Program-made: the position numbers and the translations under genes
Part shown: positions 7,970 to 16,136 of the stretch, in pieces
How positions within the stretch are numbered: the first letter of the stretch is position 1
Layout: the number at the start of each line of letters is the position of its first letter
DNA from: PWXP01 sp040772845
Lineage (GTDB): Bacteria; Planctomycetota; Planctomycetia; Pirellulales; Thermoguttaceae
Length of the DNA: 64,000 nt
Assembly (NCBI GenBank): GCA_040772845.1
Contig: JAXGXG010000001.1
Coordinates: 4,030,001-4,094,000 of the forward strand
Direction of reading: 5' to 3'
Notes under the pieces: generated by a model
Seen by the model: only the letters and a program-made list of their open reading frames with translations
What the model was told of the DNA's origin: nothing
Database searches by the model: none

Positions 7970-8554
7970 ATCCTACAACGCCCAACCCTGGTGCTCAACC
8001 GCAACTGGCAGCCGGTGAACGTGGCCACGGTGGCCCGGGCGCTGGTGCTGCTGTGGAACGAGGCGGCGAAAGTCGTCGATCCGACCGACTACCAGCTTTA
8101 CACGTGGACCGACTGGTCGAAGCTGCGGCCCGGCGACGGCCAGGACTCGATCCGGGCCGTCCGGTTCCGCCTGCGGGTGCCGGAGGTGGTGGTCCTCAGC
8201 CAGTACGACCGGCTGCCGGCCGCTCACGTGACCTTCAGCCGCCGGAACGTGTTCAAGCGCGACCACCACACGTGCCAGTACTGCGGCGTCCAGCCGGGCG
8301 ACCAGGAACTGACGCTGGACCACGTGGTGCCGCGGGCACAGGGCGGCCTGTCGACCTGGGAGAACTGCGTGCTGGCCTGCACGGCCTGCAACACGCGAAA
8401 GGCCGACCGGACGCCCGAGCAGGCACGGATGCGGCTGCGCCGTAAGCCGGTCCGGCCCGCATGGAAGGCGCTTTACGCGGACCACGCGATCCGGATCGAG
8501 AGTTGGTCGAAGTTCGTCAGCGAAGCGTACTGGAACGTTGAGTTGCAGAAGTAG
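7970..8554 (+). CDS. HNH endonuclease inside the tRNA array
   Basis: Predicted metal-dependent DNA (or RNA) nuclease of the HNH family. The N-terminal LVLNRNWQPVNVATVARAL region is the usual lead-in of a widespread bacterial HNH family. The core has C-Q-Y-C, then L-D-H-V, W-E-N-C-V and C-T-A-C-N, giving two zinc-binding Cys pairs around the His-Asn active site. The start is odd: a perfect AAAGGAGGTG lies at 7947-7956, but no ATG, GTG or TTG follows in frame. ATC at 7970 is my guess, giving an opening like other family members. In-frame ATGs at 7895 and 7907 lie inside tRNA-His and are unlikely. The gene sits between tRNA-His and tRNA-Trp in the same direction and is probably on the same transcript. 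Confidence 0.88.
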   Translation: MLQRPTLVLNRNWQPVNVATVARALVLLWNEAAKVVDPTDYQLYTWTDWSKLRPGDGQDSIRAVRFRLRVPEVVVLSQYDRLPAAHVTFSRRNVFKRDHHTCQYCGVQPGDQELTLDHVVPRAQGGLSTWENCVLACTACNTRKADRTPEQARMRLRRKPVRPAWKALYADHAIRIESWSKFVSEAYWNVELQK

Positions 8555-8567
8555 TCGTTATGCCAAA

Positions 8568-8593
8568 GCCCCCGGTCCTCGCGGGCCGGGGGC
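8568..8593 (+). terminator. GC hairpin after HNH gene
   Basis: GCCCCCGG (8568-8575) pairs with CCGGGGGC (8586-8593) around a ten-base loop. No T run follows, so it may be a weak terminator or an RNA-processing element before tRNA-Trp. Confidence 0.45.
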
Positions 8594-8598
8594 GATAC

Positions 8599-8668
8599 AC
8601 GAGTGTGCTCCTGGGAGAGCAGGCAGGCTCCAACCCTGCCACACGGGGTTCGAATCCTCGCGCTCGTG
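8599..8668 (+). tRNA. tRNA-Trp (CCA)
   Basis: Acceptor ACGAGTG/CGCTCGT with A1 and discriminator G73, as in bacterial Trp. Anticodon loop CTCCAAC on GCAGG/CCTGC. Confidence 0.9.
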
Positions 8669-8671
8669 CTT

Positions 8672-8743
8672 GCCGACGTGGCCGAACAGTGAGGCGCCGG
8701 TTTTGTAAACCGGTTCATGCTGGTGCGAATCCAGCCGTCGGCC
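8672..8743 (+). tRNA. tRNA-Thr (TGT)
   Basis: Acceptor GCCGACG/CGTCGGC, anticodon loop TTTGTAA on CCGGT/ACCGG. The T-loop reads TGCGAAT instead of TTC at its start and the discriminator is C, both unusual. Confidence 0.85.
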
Positions 8744-8752
8744 CTGAGGTTC

Positions 8753-8824
8753 ATCCCGATAGTGTAACGGACAGCATTGGACCCTCCGAAGGTCCAGATC
8801 CTGGTTCGAGTCCAGGTCGGGATA
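8753..8824 (+). tRNA. tRNA-Arg (CCG)
   Basis: Acceptor ATCCCGA/TCGGGAT, discriminator A, anticodon loop CTCCGAA on GGACC/GGTCC. Confidence 0.9.
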
Positions 8825-8840
8825 CTGAAACCTGCAACAC

Positions 8841-8912
8841 ACCCTGCAAGTGTACCGGACGGCACGGCAGACTACGAATCTGCAAGGCGAGGTTCGACTC
8901 CTCGGCGGGGTA
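8841..8912 (+). tRNA. tRNA-Arg (ACG)
   Basis: Acceptor ACCCTGC/GCGGGGT, discriminator A, anticodon loop CTACGAA on GCAGA/TCTGC. Position 8 is A. Last intact tRNA of the array, 24 bases before the YbjN gene. Confidence 0.88.
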
Positions 8913-8936
8913 CTCGAAACGAAAAGGAGCGGCGTG

Positions 8937-9566
8937 ATGACGATGCGAGCATTCCTAAGAGCACTTCGCAACCTGCTGTGGGGCAACCCGGTCGAGGAAC
9001 CGGGCCGGCAACTGCGCGTCCTCAGCACCGCCGTGGCGGACCACCGGATGACCATGGAACCGAGCGAAAGGAGCACCAGCATGAACATGGCCTACGAAAA
9101 ACTGATGCAGCACTTCGACGAGCGCGAAATCCGGTACCTGGCCGACGGGGAAGGGCAAAGAGTCTACGCCGACTTCACCGGCGAGGCCGGCGCCTACCGG
9201 ATCGTCGCCGTGGTCGACGTCGAGGCCGAGGTATTCCACGTCTTCGGTTGCCCGTCCGTGCGGATTCCCGAAGGCGCTCGGCCGGCAATCGCCGAGACGG
9301 TCGCGCGAGCCAACCACAAGCTCATGGTCGGCAAGTTTGAGATGGACTACGACGCTGGCGAGTGGTACTTCCAGGCCAGCCAGGTGTTGACCGACGACGG
9401 CCTGGAGGACCGCGTCATCGATCGGCTGATGGGCGTGACCATGACCATGCTCGACACCTACCTGCCGGCCGTGCTGTCGGTCATCTACGGCAACGAACTG
9501 CCGGCTGACGCCGTCCGTTGCGTCGAGGCCGGGCTTCGCAACCGGGGCGAACAGGAGAGTACATGA
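8937..9566 (+). CDS. YbjN-domain protein
   Basis: A 209-aa protein whose C-terminal about 150 residues match the YbjN (former DUF1790) fold, related to type III secretion chaperones. Features include the early YLADGEGQRVYADF strand pair, IAETVARANHKLMVGKFEMDY and a long closing helix. In enteric bacteria YbjN affects motility and stress physiology, but the mechanism is unclear. ATG at 8937 has AAAGGAG upstream; a second in-frame ATG at 9081 also has AAAGGAG (from 9066), so the shorter 161-aa form may be the true or an additional product. It follows the last tRNA by 24 bases and is likely cotranscribed with the array, which is an unusual setting for this family. Confidence 0.75.
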   Translation: MTMRAFLRALRNLLWGNPVEEPGRQLRVLSTAVADHRMTMEPSERSTSMNMAYEKLMQHFDEREIRYLADGEGQRVYADFTGEAGAYRIVAVVDVEAEVFHVFGCPSVRIPEGARPAIAETVARANHKLMVGKFEMDYDAGEWYFQASQVLTDDGLEDRVIDRLMGVTMTMLDTYLPAVLSVIYGNELPADAVRCVEAGLRNRGEQEST

Positions 9567-9680
9567 ACGTATAGAAAGCGACGATACCGCCGGGCCAGCG
9601 GCGCACGGTGCCCCGTCCTCCCTGCGAGGCGGTTGGCGGCGTGTGTTCCGACCATGGCTTGTAACCATCGACGGTGTCCA

Positions 9681-9753
9681 CCAGGGTTAGCTCAGGGGAT
9701 AGAGCACCAGTTACCGAAACTGGCTGTCACGGGTTCGACTCCCGTACCAAGCA
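9681..9753 (+). pseudogene. Degenerate tRNA (anticodon position CCG)
   Basis: The body from position 8 to the 3' end is tRNA-like: TAGCTCAGGGGATAGAGC D-arm, CCAGT/ACTGG anticodon stem, ACGGG/CCCGT T-stem with TTCGACT loop. The 5' acceptor CCAGGGT does not pair with ACCAAGC at four of seven positions that would need GCTTGGT, and position 33 is A. An intact 3' part with a replaced 5' acceptor strand is what an integration scar can look like. Confidence 0.55.
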
Positions 9754-10252
9754 AGCAGACAGCAAATCTGCCCCATGATGGCCCGAAGGTGGCGGACGTT
9801 CTTGATGGGCCGAACAATACTGATGCAATCGAGCGGTTCCTGAAGGGAATCCGACCGTACGCCGGGGTGTTGTTCGAGGCTCTTAGGATCGGCCGCCGGA
9901 CATGGCTGGGAATGTTACGGCAGTGGATTGCCGGCACGCGGCCTTGCGGCCCCCTGTCGAGTATGAACCTGCCAAGACGCGACCTCCATGACGGCGGCGG
10001 CATGCGAGGGTGCCTTGCAGTGCGTGGATTCGCTTCTGCGGGCCTCGCGGCAGAAATGGCAGCGGGACGCCGGATGACGCCTAGTCGGAAGTCTGACCGA
10101 GCCGAGCCCGGAACAACCTGCCGTAGGCCGCCTGGCCCGCGGGGGCTCAAACGACACTCCGCACCGGAACGTGTGATCCGCTGAACGCTCCGCCGCCGGA
10201 CGGCTGCTTGCCCGGCGGCATGAATGAGGACAAAACGAAAGGAGGATGCATA
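9754..10252. other. Non-coding gap before slipin gene
   Basis: About 500 bases. The frames are short or unsupported on both strands. An AAAGGAGGA site at its end belongs to the next gene. No further tRNA was found. Confidence 0.5.
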
Positions 10253-11365
10253 ATGACTGCACTACTTTACACGACCGTGAAGATCCGCACTTACGAGGCT
10301 GGTTTGCTGTTCCGCGACGGCGAGTTCGAGGGCCTGCTGGGCGAGGGCCGCCACTGGCTGTTCGACCCGCTGGGCAAGGCCCGCATCGACGTGGTCTCGC
10401 TGCGCGATCCGTGGCTGGTCCACGACCGGCTCGACGTGATCGTCCGCTCGGGTGCGCTGGGGGACCGCGCCGTGGTGCTCGATCTGATGGACCACCAGCG
10501 GGCGCTAATTTGGATCGACGGCCGGTTCAGCCACGTGCTGCCGCCGGGCCAGTACGCCTACTGGACCACGCACCGCGAGGTGACCGCCGAGGTCGTCGAC
10601 GCCCGCAAGGTCCGGTTCGAGCATAAGGATTTGGCGGTCATCGTGCAGTCGCCCATGGCGGCCCGCGTGCTCGATACGTACGCAATCGAGCAGGGCCACG
10701 CCGGCGTGCTGTTCGAGGACGGCCGTTACACCGAGACCCTGCCGCCTGGACGCTATGCGTTCTGGAAGGGCCAGGCCAAGGTGGCAGTCGTTCCGGTGGA
10801 CCTGCGCGAGGTGATGCTCGACATCGGCGGCCAGGAGATCATGACCGCCGACAAGGTCACACTGCGCCTGAACGCCGTGGTCACCTATCGCGTGGCGGAT
10901 GCCCACAAGGCGGTGACGACTACCGATGACGTGCGCCAAGCCTTGTACCGCGAGGCCCAGTTGGCCCTGCGTGCGACAATTGGCGCGCGGGAACTCGACC
11001 AGTTCCTCACCGACAAGGACGCGGTGGCCCGGGAACTGGAGGAGACCGTGCGCAAGCGGGTGGCCGCGTTGGGCCTAACGGTCGTTTCGGCCGGCATCCG
11101 CGACGTGATCCTGCCGGGCGACATGAAGGACCTGATGAACCGGGTGACGGAGGCCAAGAAGGCCGCCGAGGCCAACCTGATCGCCCGCCGCGAGGAGACG
11201 GCCGCCATGCGCAGCCAGGCCAACACGGCGAAGATCCTTCAGGACAACCCGACGCTCATGCGTCTGCGCGAGCTGGAAGTTCTGGAGAAGGTCACCGCCG
11301 GCGGTAAGCTCCAAGTCGTGCTGGGCGAGCGGGGCCTGGCCGAGCGGGTGGTGAACCTGCTGTGA
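10253..11365 (+). CDS. Slipin / SPFH (band 7) protein
   Basis: A 370-aa SPFH-domain protein. The N-terminal half contains two related modules (VRSGALGDRAVVLD... and EQGHAGVLFEDGRYTETLPPGRYAFWKG) preceding the classical band-7 core (residues about 170-290), with the LRDVILPGDMK-like stretch IRDVILPGDMKDLMNRVTEA and a C-terminal coiled-coil (AKKAAEANLIARREETAAMRSQ). The ATG is well placed after AAAGGAGGA. Band-7 proteins normally oligomerise at membranes, yet no clear transmembrane segment is visible here. Slipins of this kind are known to co-occur with RNA-repair genes (RtcB, Ro/TROVE) in bacteria; here the partner is a tRNA array, but no ligase gene is in the window. Confidence 0.88.
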   Translation: MTALLYTTVKIRTYEAGLLFRDGEFEGLLGEGRHWLFDPLGKARIDVVSLRDPWLVHDRLDVIVRSGALGDRAVVLDLMDHQRALIWIDGRFSHVLPPGQYAYWTTHREVTAEVVDARKVRFEHKDLAVIVQSPMAARVLDTYAIEQGHAGVLFEDGRYTETLPPGRYAFWKGQAKVAVVPVDLREVMLDIGGQEIMTADKVTLRLNAVVTYRVADAHKAVTTTDDVRQALYREAQLALRATIGARELDQFLTDKDAVARELEETVRKRVAALGLTVVSAGIRDVILPGDMKDLMNRVTEAKKAAEANLIARREETAAMRSQANTAKILQDNPTLMRLRELEVLEKVTAGGKLQVVLGERGLAERVVNLL

Positions 11366-11376
11366 TTGAACGCAAT

Positions 11377-11413
11377 GCCCGGGGCCGGGAGGAATTCCGG
11401 TCCCGGGCTTGTT
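11377..11413 (+). terminator. Hairpin after slipin gene
   Basis: GCCCGGGGCCGG (11377-11388) pairs with CCGGTCCCGGGC (11397-11408) with one wobble pair, followed by TTGTT. It lies 11 bases after the slipin stop codon. Confidence 0.7.
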
Positions 11414-12048
11414 GAATCTCCGGTTGTTCCAACGCTGTGGGTGCCGTGCGCAGCCGTTGCGCACTTCGGTTGGCAGCAAACCCGTTTAGTCCTTGATTCG
11501 GATGCCGTTCGGTTGTGAAGTGTGGTTACGATGACGCGAGACAGGGCTTGGGCCGAAATCCACCGTAGGAGCCGCCAGGGGCCGCCGTAGAGCCCGGGGG
11601 CACCTGGGCCGCTTAAACGGGCGCCACGACGCTCCTGGGGTGTCTGACAGGCCTTCTCGGCGACGGACACCTTGGCTCGTGCGCCAGTTGATTTCTGGGG
11701 GGTTGCTTGTTTCCTCTCCGCCCCCCGAATAAACTGACGGTATTCCGGGCTGTGGCCCGGCGAAGGTCACAACCTGCATTGGAGAAACGACTTGACACCA
11801 CTCCTGGCCATGAGCCAGGGATGAAGACAACTTGAACGACGCGCGAGCGTCATGACCTGCCCCGCCAAAACCGCCAACCTGAGCCGTTGAGGCTCCTGAA
11901 GTACAGAGGCAGTGATTGTGCCGCGTCCCCGCAAGGGGGCGCTGGCCAGCACTGCTCTGTACGCCCCTTGGCGGGGGCTGGCGGGCGGTTTGGTTCAGCG
12001 CCCCGTTTTGTGTCTGGACCAGCAACACCGTGTTCGTTGGACAGCCAA
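11414..12048. other. Non-coding gap before sigma factor
   Basis: About 635 bases without a supported gene. The frame of the sigma factor is open upstream to 11887, but that part encodes a biased Gly/Pro/Ser stretch and is probably untranslated leader. No repeat or RNA gene was recognised. Confidence 0.5.
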
Positions 12049-12666
12049 ATGACCGATTCCTTTGGTGCCCTTTCTCAGTCCCTCGGCTCAACGTCTTCCA
12101 GCCTCATTGAGCGGGTGAAGACCCGCGATGAGCAAGCATGGCGACGGTTGGTCCATCTGTACGGGCCACTGGTCGGGTTCTGGGTACGCCGAGCCGGGCT
12201 ACAATCCGCCGATGCGCATGATGTCTTTCAGCAGGTTTTTCTCGCAGTCGCCCAAGGGATTGAGCACTTCCAGCGGGATCGCCCGGGCGACAGTTTTCGG
12301 GGCTGGCTCCGGGTCATCACACGGAACAAGCTCATGGACCACTTTCGCCGCCAAGGGGCCGAGCCGGCTGGCGTCGGGGGATCAGAGGCGCTCCAGCGGC
12401 TGGCCGGGTTGGCATCGCCGACGGAGAGCCTGCCGGACGACGCGGAAGACGAAGCCCATCATCAGCTCCGCCTGCGTGCAATGGGTCTGATCCAGGACGA
12501 GTTCGAGCCGAAGACCTGGGAAATGTTCTGGCGCGTGACCGTGGGCGGCCAAGCAGCGAAGGACGTGGCAGTGGACCTTGGCGTGACCCCCTCTACGGTG
12601 AGGGTGGCGAAGTCGCGGGTGTTGCGGCGGCTGCGTGAGGAACTGGAGAGCCTGGAGGGATTTTAG
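12049..12666 (+). CDS. ECF-type RNA polymerase sigma factor
   Basis: A 205-aa extracytoplasmic-function sigma factor. Region 2 covers about residues 20-95 with DAHDVFQQVFLAVAQGIEHF and the -10-binding helix FRGWLRVITRNKLMDHFRR. Region 4 (about 150-203) ends in the helix-turn-helix DLGVTPSTVRVAKSRVLRRLREEL. The ATG at 12049 matches the usual opening of the planctomycete subgroup (short Ser-rich N-terminus, then SLIERVKTRDEQAWRRLV). In Planctomycetota such factors are commonly encoded beside a zinc-finger Ser/Thr kinase, and one lies two genes downstream, so kinase-linked control is a fair inference. No anti-sigma factor was seen. Confidence 0.92.
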   Translation: MTDSFGALSQSLGSTSSSLIERVKTRDEQAWRRLVHLYGPLVGFWVRRAGLQSADAHDVFQQVFLAVAQGIEHFQRDRPGDSFRGWLRVITRNKLMDHFRRQGAEPAGVGGSEALQRLAGLASPTESLPDDAEDEAHHQLRLRAMGLIQDEFEPKTWEMFWRVTVGGQAAKDVAVDLGVTPSTVRVAKSRVLRRLREELESLEGF

Positions 12667-12908
12667 CCACGGCTGCGGCATCGAGGGGGCCGTCCCTTCG
12701 GAAAAGTCGTGAAACGGTGTTTCGATAATTGAAATAGAGGGAGTTGGCAGCGAAACGGGTGCCGCTGGCGCCTGAATACCGGCCGGGGGGCTACTATGCC
12801 CGGTGCGGGTAATCAAGCTCCAGCGTTCAGCGAATAGTGTCGGCCGTCCAGTCCCTCGACCATGTTGTCGAGGCTGTCACAAAGAAGAAACTCCGGGAGG
12901 CACGAATC

Positions 12909-13910
12909 ATGATTGAAGCTGGCCAGTTTCTCAGCAAGCCCGGTGCGGCAATTACGTTCCTGTCCGGCCTCGGCATCGTCGGTTTAGGTCTGCTCTTGTG
13001 GACGCTGTGGATTGCACGACGGAAGTATGTTGCTCGGCTGGTTCCTGCGATTACAGACGAAGGATTCATTAGAGCGATCGGACTCGGTGGCGCATTGAGC
13101 ATTGTTCTCACCCTTGTGCTGCAAACGCTGTCGTTGGTCTTTCTGGGCGTGACAGTTGAAATCACTGGGGCGGCGGCGAATCAGGTCGGCCAAATGAGGT
13201 CATCGTCAAGTGTTCCTCCTGTCGCAATACATGGGGGAGCACATGCGGTCCAAGGAATTGGCAAGTCTTTGTCGAGGAACCCACGTGCGGCGGGTGTTGC
13301 CGCAGTCGTCGCCGTAACTCTGATACTTCTGCTCGTGGTTGGTGCGGGCTACGCCTTCAGTGCGATTGACCTCCCATTCCTTCCTCACTTCATTGCCTAC
13401 ACCGTGGGTGTTGGTCTACTGGAGGAGTGTACGAAGGCCGTCGCAGGAGTGGTCGTCTGTTATTGGATCGTCCAACAGGCGCCAGATGATACGCCGAAGG
13501 GACACCACAGGCGAGTGATGGCCGCATTTGGTTTGGCGGGCCTCGGTTTTGGTGCAGGAGAAGCCTTTCATTACTTCGGAGTCTACAATGAGCTAAATGC
13601 GGGAATGGGCTGGTATGCAGTTCGGGCAATCTGGTGCGTCGCGCTACATGCGAGTTGGACGTTGATCTCTGGCGCAATCATTGCCTCGTCGCTTCCTGTA
13701 CTTTGGGACAAGACCATTGACCTCAGAAAGATCGGCGGGCTCATTCTGGTGAGTTGCATCCCGAGCATGATTCTTCACGGCTTCTACGACGCAGCTTGCC
13801 TCCATGGAAGTAGCTTGTGCTGGGTAACGGGCATCGTGTCCATGATCGCTGCGATGTCGCTCTTCGAGTCGAGCATTGGCGAAGAAACGCCGCAGGTAGC
13901 ATCCGTCTAA
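12909..13910 (+). CDS. PrsW-like intramembrane metalloprotease
   Basis: A 333-aa integral membrane protein with six to eight hydrophobic segments. Motifs of the PrsW/CPBP group are present: LLEECTKA (residues 170-177, paired glutamates), GLGFGAGEA (211-219) and LHASWT (246-251), which would supply metal ligands. PrsW of Bacillus cleaves an anti-sigma factor; a sigma factor gene directly upstream here suggests a similar signalling role, by inference only. I used the ATG at 12909, with GGGAGG upstream, instead of the GTG at 12837, because the added 24 residues are polar and lack a ribosome binding site. Confidence 0.88.
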   Translation: MIEAGQFLSKPGAAITFLSGLGIVGLGLLLWTLWIARRKYVARLVPAITDEGFIRAIGLGGALSIVLTLVLQTLSLVFLGVTVEITGAAANQVGQMRSSSSVPPVAIHGGAHAVQGIGKSLSRNPRAAGVAAVVAVTLILLLVVGAGYAFSAIDLPFLPHFIAYTVGVGLLEECTKAVAGVVVCYWIVQQAPDDTPKGHHRRVMAAFGLAGLGFGAGEAFHYFGVYNELNAGMGWYAVRAIWCVALHASWTLISGAIIASSLPVLWDKTIDLRKIGGLILVSCIPSMILHGFYDAACLHGSSLCWVTGIVSMIAAMSLFESSIGEETPQVASV

Positions 13911-14028
13911 GTAGTGTGGTGAGAAACCATGAAGGCGTCGGCAGCCGGCACGATCTGCTGTAACTCGGCTAGGATAAGAGAGGCGAGAAATAGGGCCGGC
14001 GAGTGACTGAGTTTGAATTCCGGGAACG

Positions 14029-16101
14029 ATGTGTATGGACCATTCGTGCCATCAGCGGATCGAGGCCGCTCAACCCTGCCCGAGCCGGGATACGCTCTCG
14101 GACTTGGCCCTAGGCAAGTTACCGTCGGACGAGATCGAGGAGATCAGCAGGCACGTGGAGGTCTGTTCGACCTGCCAAGGTATTCTCGAAACGCTGGACG
14201 GTCTTGAGGATTCCGTAATCGTCAGCCTCAAGGTCGGGGGGAGCGTCCTGGCTCCGGACTCCGATCTCGCCGAGGCGATGGAAGAGGCTGAGGCAATTGG
14301 TGGCCAACTCTGGAGCGGTTCGCAGGAATTCCCGGTGGAGACGCTGCCCGGTGAGCTGGGGCCGTATGAACTGCTCGAAAAGCTCGGTCAGGGCGGTATG
14401 GGCGCAGTGTATAAGGCCCGCCATACCCGGCTCAAGCGACACGCGGCCGTGAAGCTGCTGCCCCCGCGCCGGATGCTCGACCCGCAGGCCGTTGCTCGAT
14501 TCGAGGGCGAGATGGAGGCGGTGGGCAGGCTCGATCATCCCAACTTGATCCGCGCGTACGACGCGGGGGAAGCTGACGGGCGGCACTTCCTTGCGATGGA
14601 GTACGTCGATGGCGTCGACCTAGCCCGCCTGGTGCGCCGCCGGGGGTCTTTGCCTGTGGCTGACGCTTGTGAGATCGTCCGCCAGGCGGCCCTCGGCCTC
14701 CAGCACGCCCACGAGAACGGGCTGGTCCACCGCGACGTCAAACCATCGAACGTGATGCTCACACACAACGGCCAGGTGAGGATCCTCGACCTGGGGCTGG
14801 CGCGGCTGCACGAGGAGTCGGTCCCGGACGAGCGGGACACCGCAGCCGGCCAGGTGTTCGGCACGGGGGACTTCATCGCTCCGGAGCAGGGCCAAGATAC
14901 GCGCCAAGCCGACGCCCGCTCGGACATCTATTCGCTGGGTTGCACGCTGTATTTCCTGCTGGCCGGGCGGGCGCCGTTCTCGGGGCCGACACACAAGACT
15001 TTCACGCAGAAAGTGATGGCACACGTGCAGCAGCCGATCCCGCCCATTACGGCTTATCGGGATGATGTGCCCGAGGCTGTCCTGGCGGTCCTGGAACGGA
15101 TGACGGCCAAGTCACCCGACCAGCGGTTCCAGTCGGCCGCCGATGTGGCACGGGCGATGGAAGCCTGCGTGGCTGGCGCCGATTTGCAGAGCGTGCTGCC
15201 TCAGCAGCCTTTGCAGGACGCGCGTATGAAGGCCACGTTTAGGTCCCGGTTCCTGCGGACGGCCCTATGGGTTGTCGGGTTGCTCTTGGTGCTCGCCGTG
15301 CCGAGTTCCCTGGCCTATTGGTACGGCGGCACTGCGGTCTACGTGGTTCGCAACCTGCCGGATCCGGCGGAGAACGCGCGGCTTGTGGATGAAATCAACC
15401 GTGATCTGGCGCAGATGGACCGGGAACTCGCCGGCGATCTCGCGGAAATGCAGCGCGAGTCGGACGCCGAGTTCCCCGACATTGCACCCATGCCGCAGCC
15501 GACCGCGGCGGCTCCGGTGGAAGTATCCGGCGTGCATCAAAGCGAGCACTTCGATCGCTGGCTGGTGATTGGTCCGTTCCTCTATGATTCGGTCGACGAG
15601 GCGTATGACGCGGAGCACGTGATCGAGAAGGAGCCGTTTGACGAGAATCGCCGTTTCGACACACCGGAGGGCGATGTTGGCTGGTGTCGATACGAGGCGC
15701 CAACCGAAGCCGATGGCCGAATCGTTGTGATCGACGCGGCGGGCCGGGCACCGCCGGTTGGGCGGGTCGGGGTCTATTACACTGTGTGCTGGGCGAAGTT
15801 CGCCAGCAGCCGTCGCAGCATCGACCTCCGTTTCCTCTCGTCCTGCCCCTACAAGCTGTGGATCAACCGTACGCCAACCAACGGCAGCCCCAACGACGGC
15901 GGGAACTTCGGAGGTGGAGTCCTCTCGCGCGGCGGAACGGACGGCTGGAATGAACTCCTGTTCAAGTTCGTCGTCTCGGCCGACCGCGAGAAGCCGGCCG
16001 ACTTCCGGCTGTATTTCCGTCGCAGCCAAGACAGATTTGGGCGGCCGATTGAACAGCATCTGCCGCTGATCACGACCTCGCTTCCCAGAGACGACCACTG
16101 A
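14029..16101 (+). CDS. Ser/Thr protein kinase, zinc-finger and TM
   Basis: A 690-aa Hanks-type kinase. An N-terminal H-x3-C-x2-C motif (HVEVCSTC, residues 42-49) resembles anti-sigma zinc fingers. The kinase domain (about 112-380) has the glycine loop GQGGMG (121-126), Lys142, HRDVKPSN (234-241), DLG in place of DFG, and an APEQ activation-segment end. A single transmembrane helix lies near residues 410-432. The 260-residue outer domain contains a WLVIGPF motif and ends with a Trp-rich beta-sandwich-like stretch, possibly a sensor. This organisation (zinc finger, kinase, TM, sensor) is typical of Planctomycetota and is expected to act with the ECF sigma factor upstream. Confidence 0.93.
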   Translation: MCMDHSCHQRIEAAQPCPSRDTLSDLALGKLPSDEIEEISRHVEVCSTCQGILETLDGLEDSVIVSLKVGGSVLAPDSDLAEAMEEAEAIGGQLWSGSQEFPVETLPGELGPYELLEKLGQGGMGAVYKARHTRLKRHAAVKLLPPRRMLDPQAVARFEGEMEAVGRLDHPNLIRAYDAGEADGRHFLAMEYVDGVDLARLVRRRGSLPVADACEIVRQAALGLQHAHENGLVHRDVKPSNVMLTHNGQVRILDLGLARLHEESVPDERDTAAGQVFGTGDFIAPEQGQDTRQADARSDIYSLGCTLYFLLAGRAPFSGPTHKTFTQKVMAHVQQPIPPITAYRDDVPEAVLAVLERMTAKSPDQRFQSAADVARAMEACVAGADLQSVLPQQPLQDARMKATFRSRFLRTALWVVGLLLVLAVPSSLAYWYGGTAVYVVRNLPDPAENARLVDEINRDLAQMDRELAGDLAEMQRESDAEFPDIAPMPQPTAAAPVEVSGVHQSEHFDRWLVIGPFLYDSVDEAYDAEHVIEKEPFDENRRFDTPEGDVGWCRYEAPTEADGRIVVIDAAGRAPPVGRVGVYYTVCWAKFASSRRSIDLRFLSSCPYKLWINRTPTNGSPNDGGNFGGGVLSRGGTDGWNELLFKFVVSADREKPADFRLYFRRSQDRFGRPIEQHLPLITTSLPRDDH

Positions 16102-16136
16102 TTCATATCCCGCACCAGTTCTGTGAAAGGAACATC

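Noticed and set aside
5597..8912. Possible CRISPR array because of regular short repeats
   Set aside because: The repeats are tRNA T-arms and D-arms; units differ in length and fold as cloverleafs.
9681..9753. Functional tRNA-Arg(CCG)
   Set aside because: The acceptor stem does not pair and position 33 is A; kept only as a degenerate tRNA.
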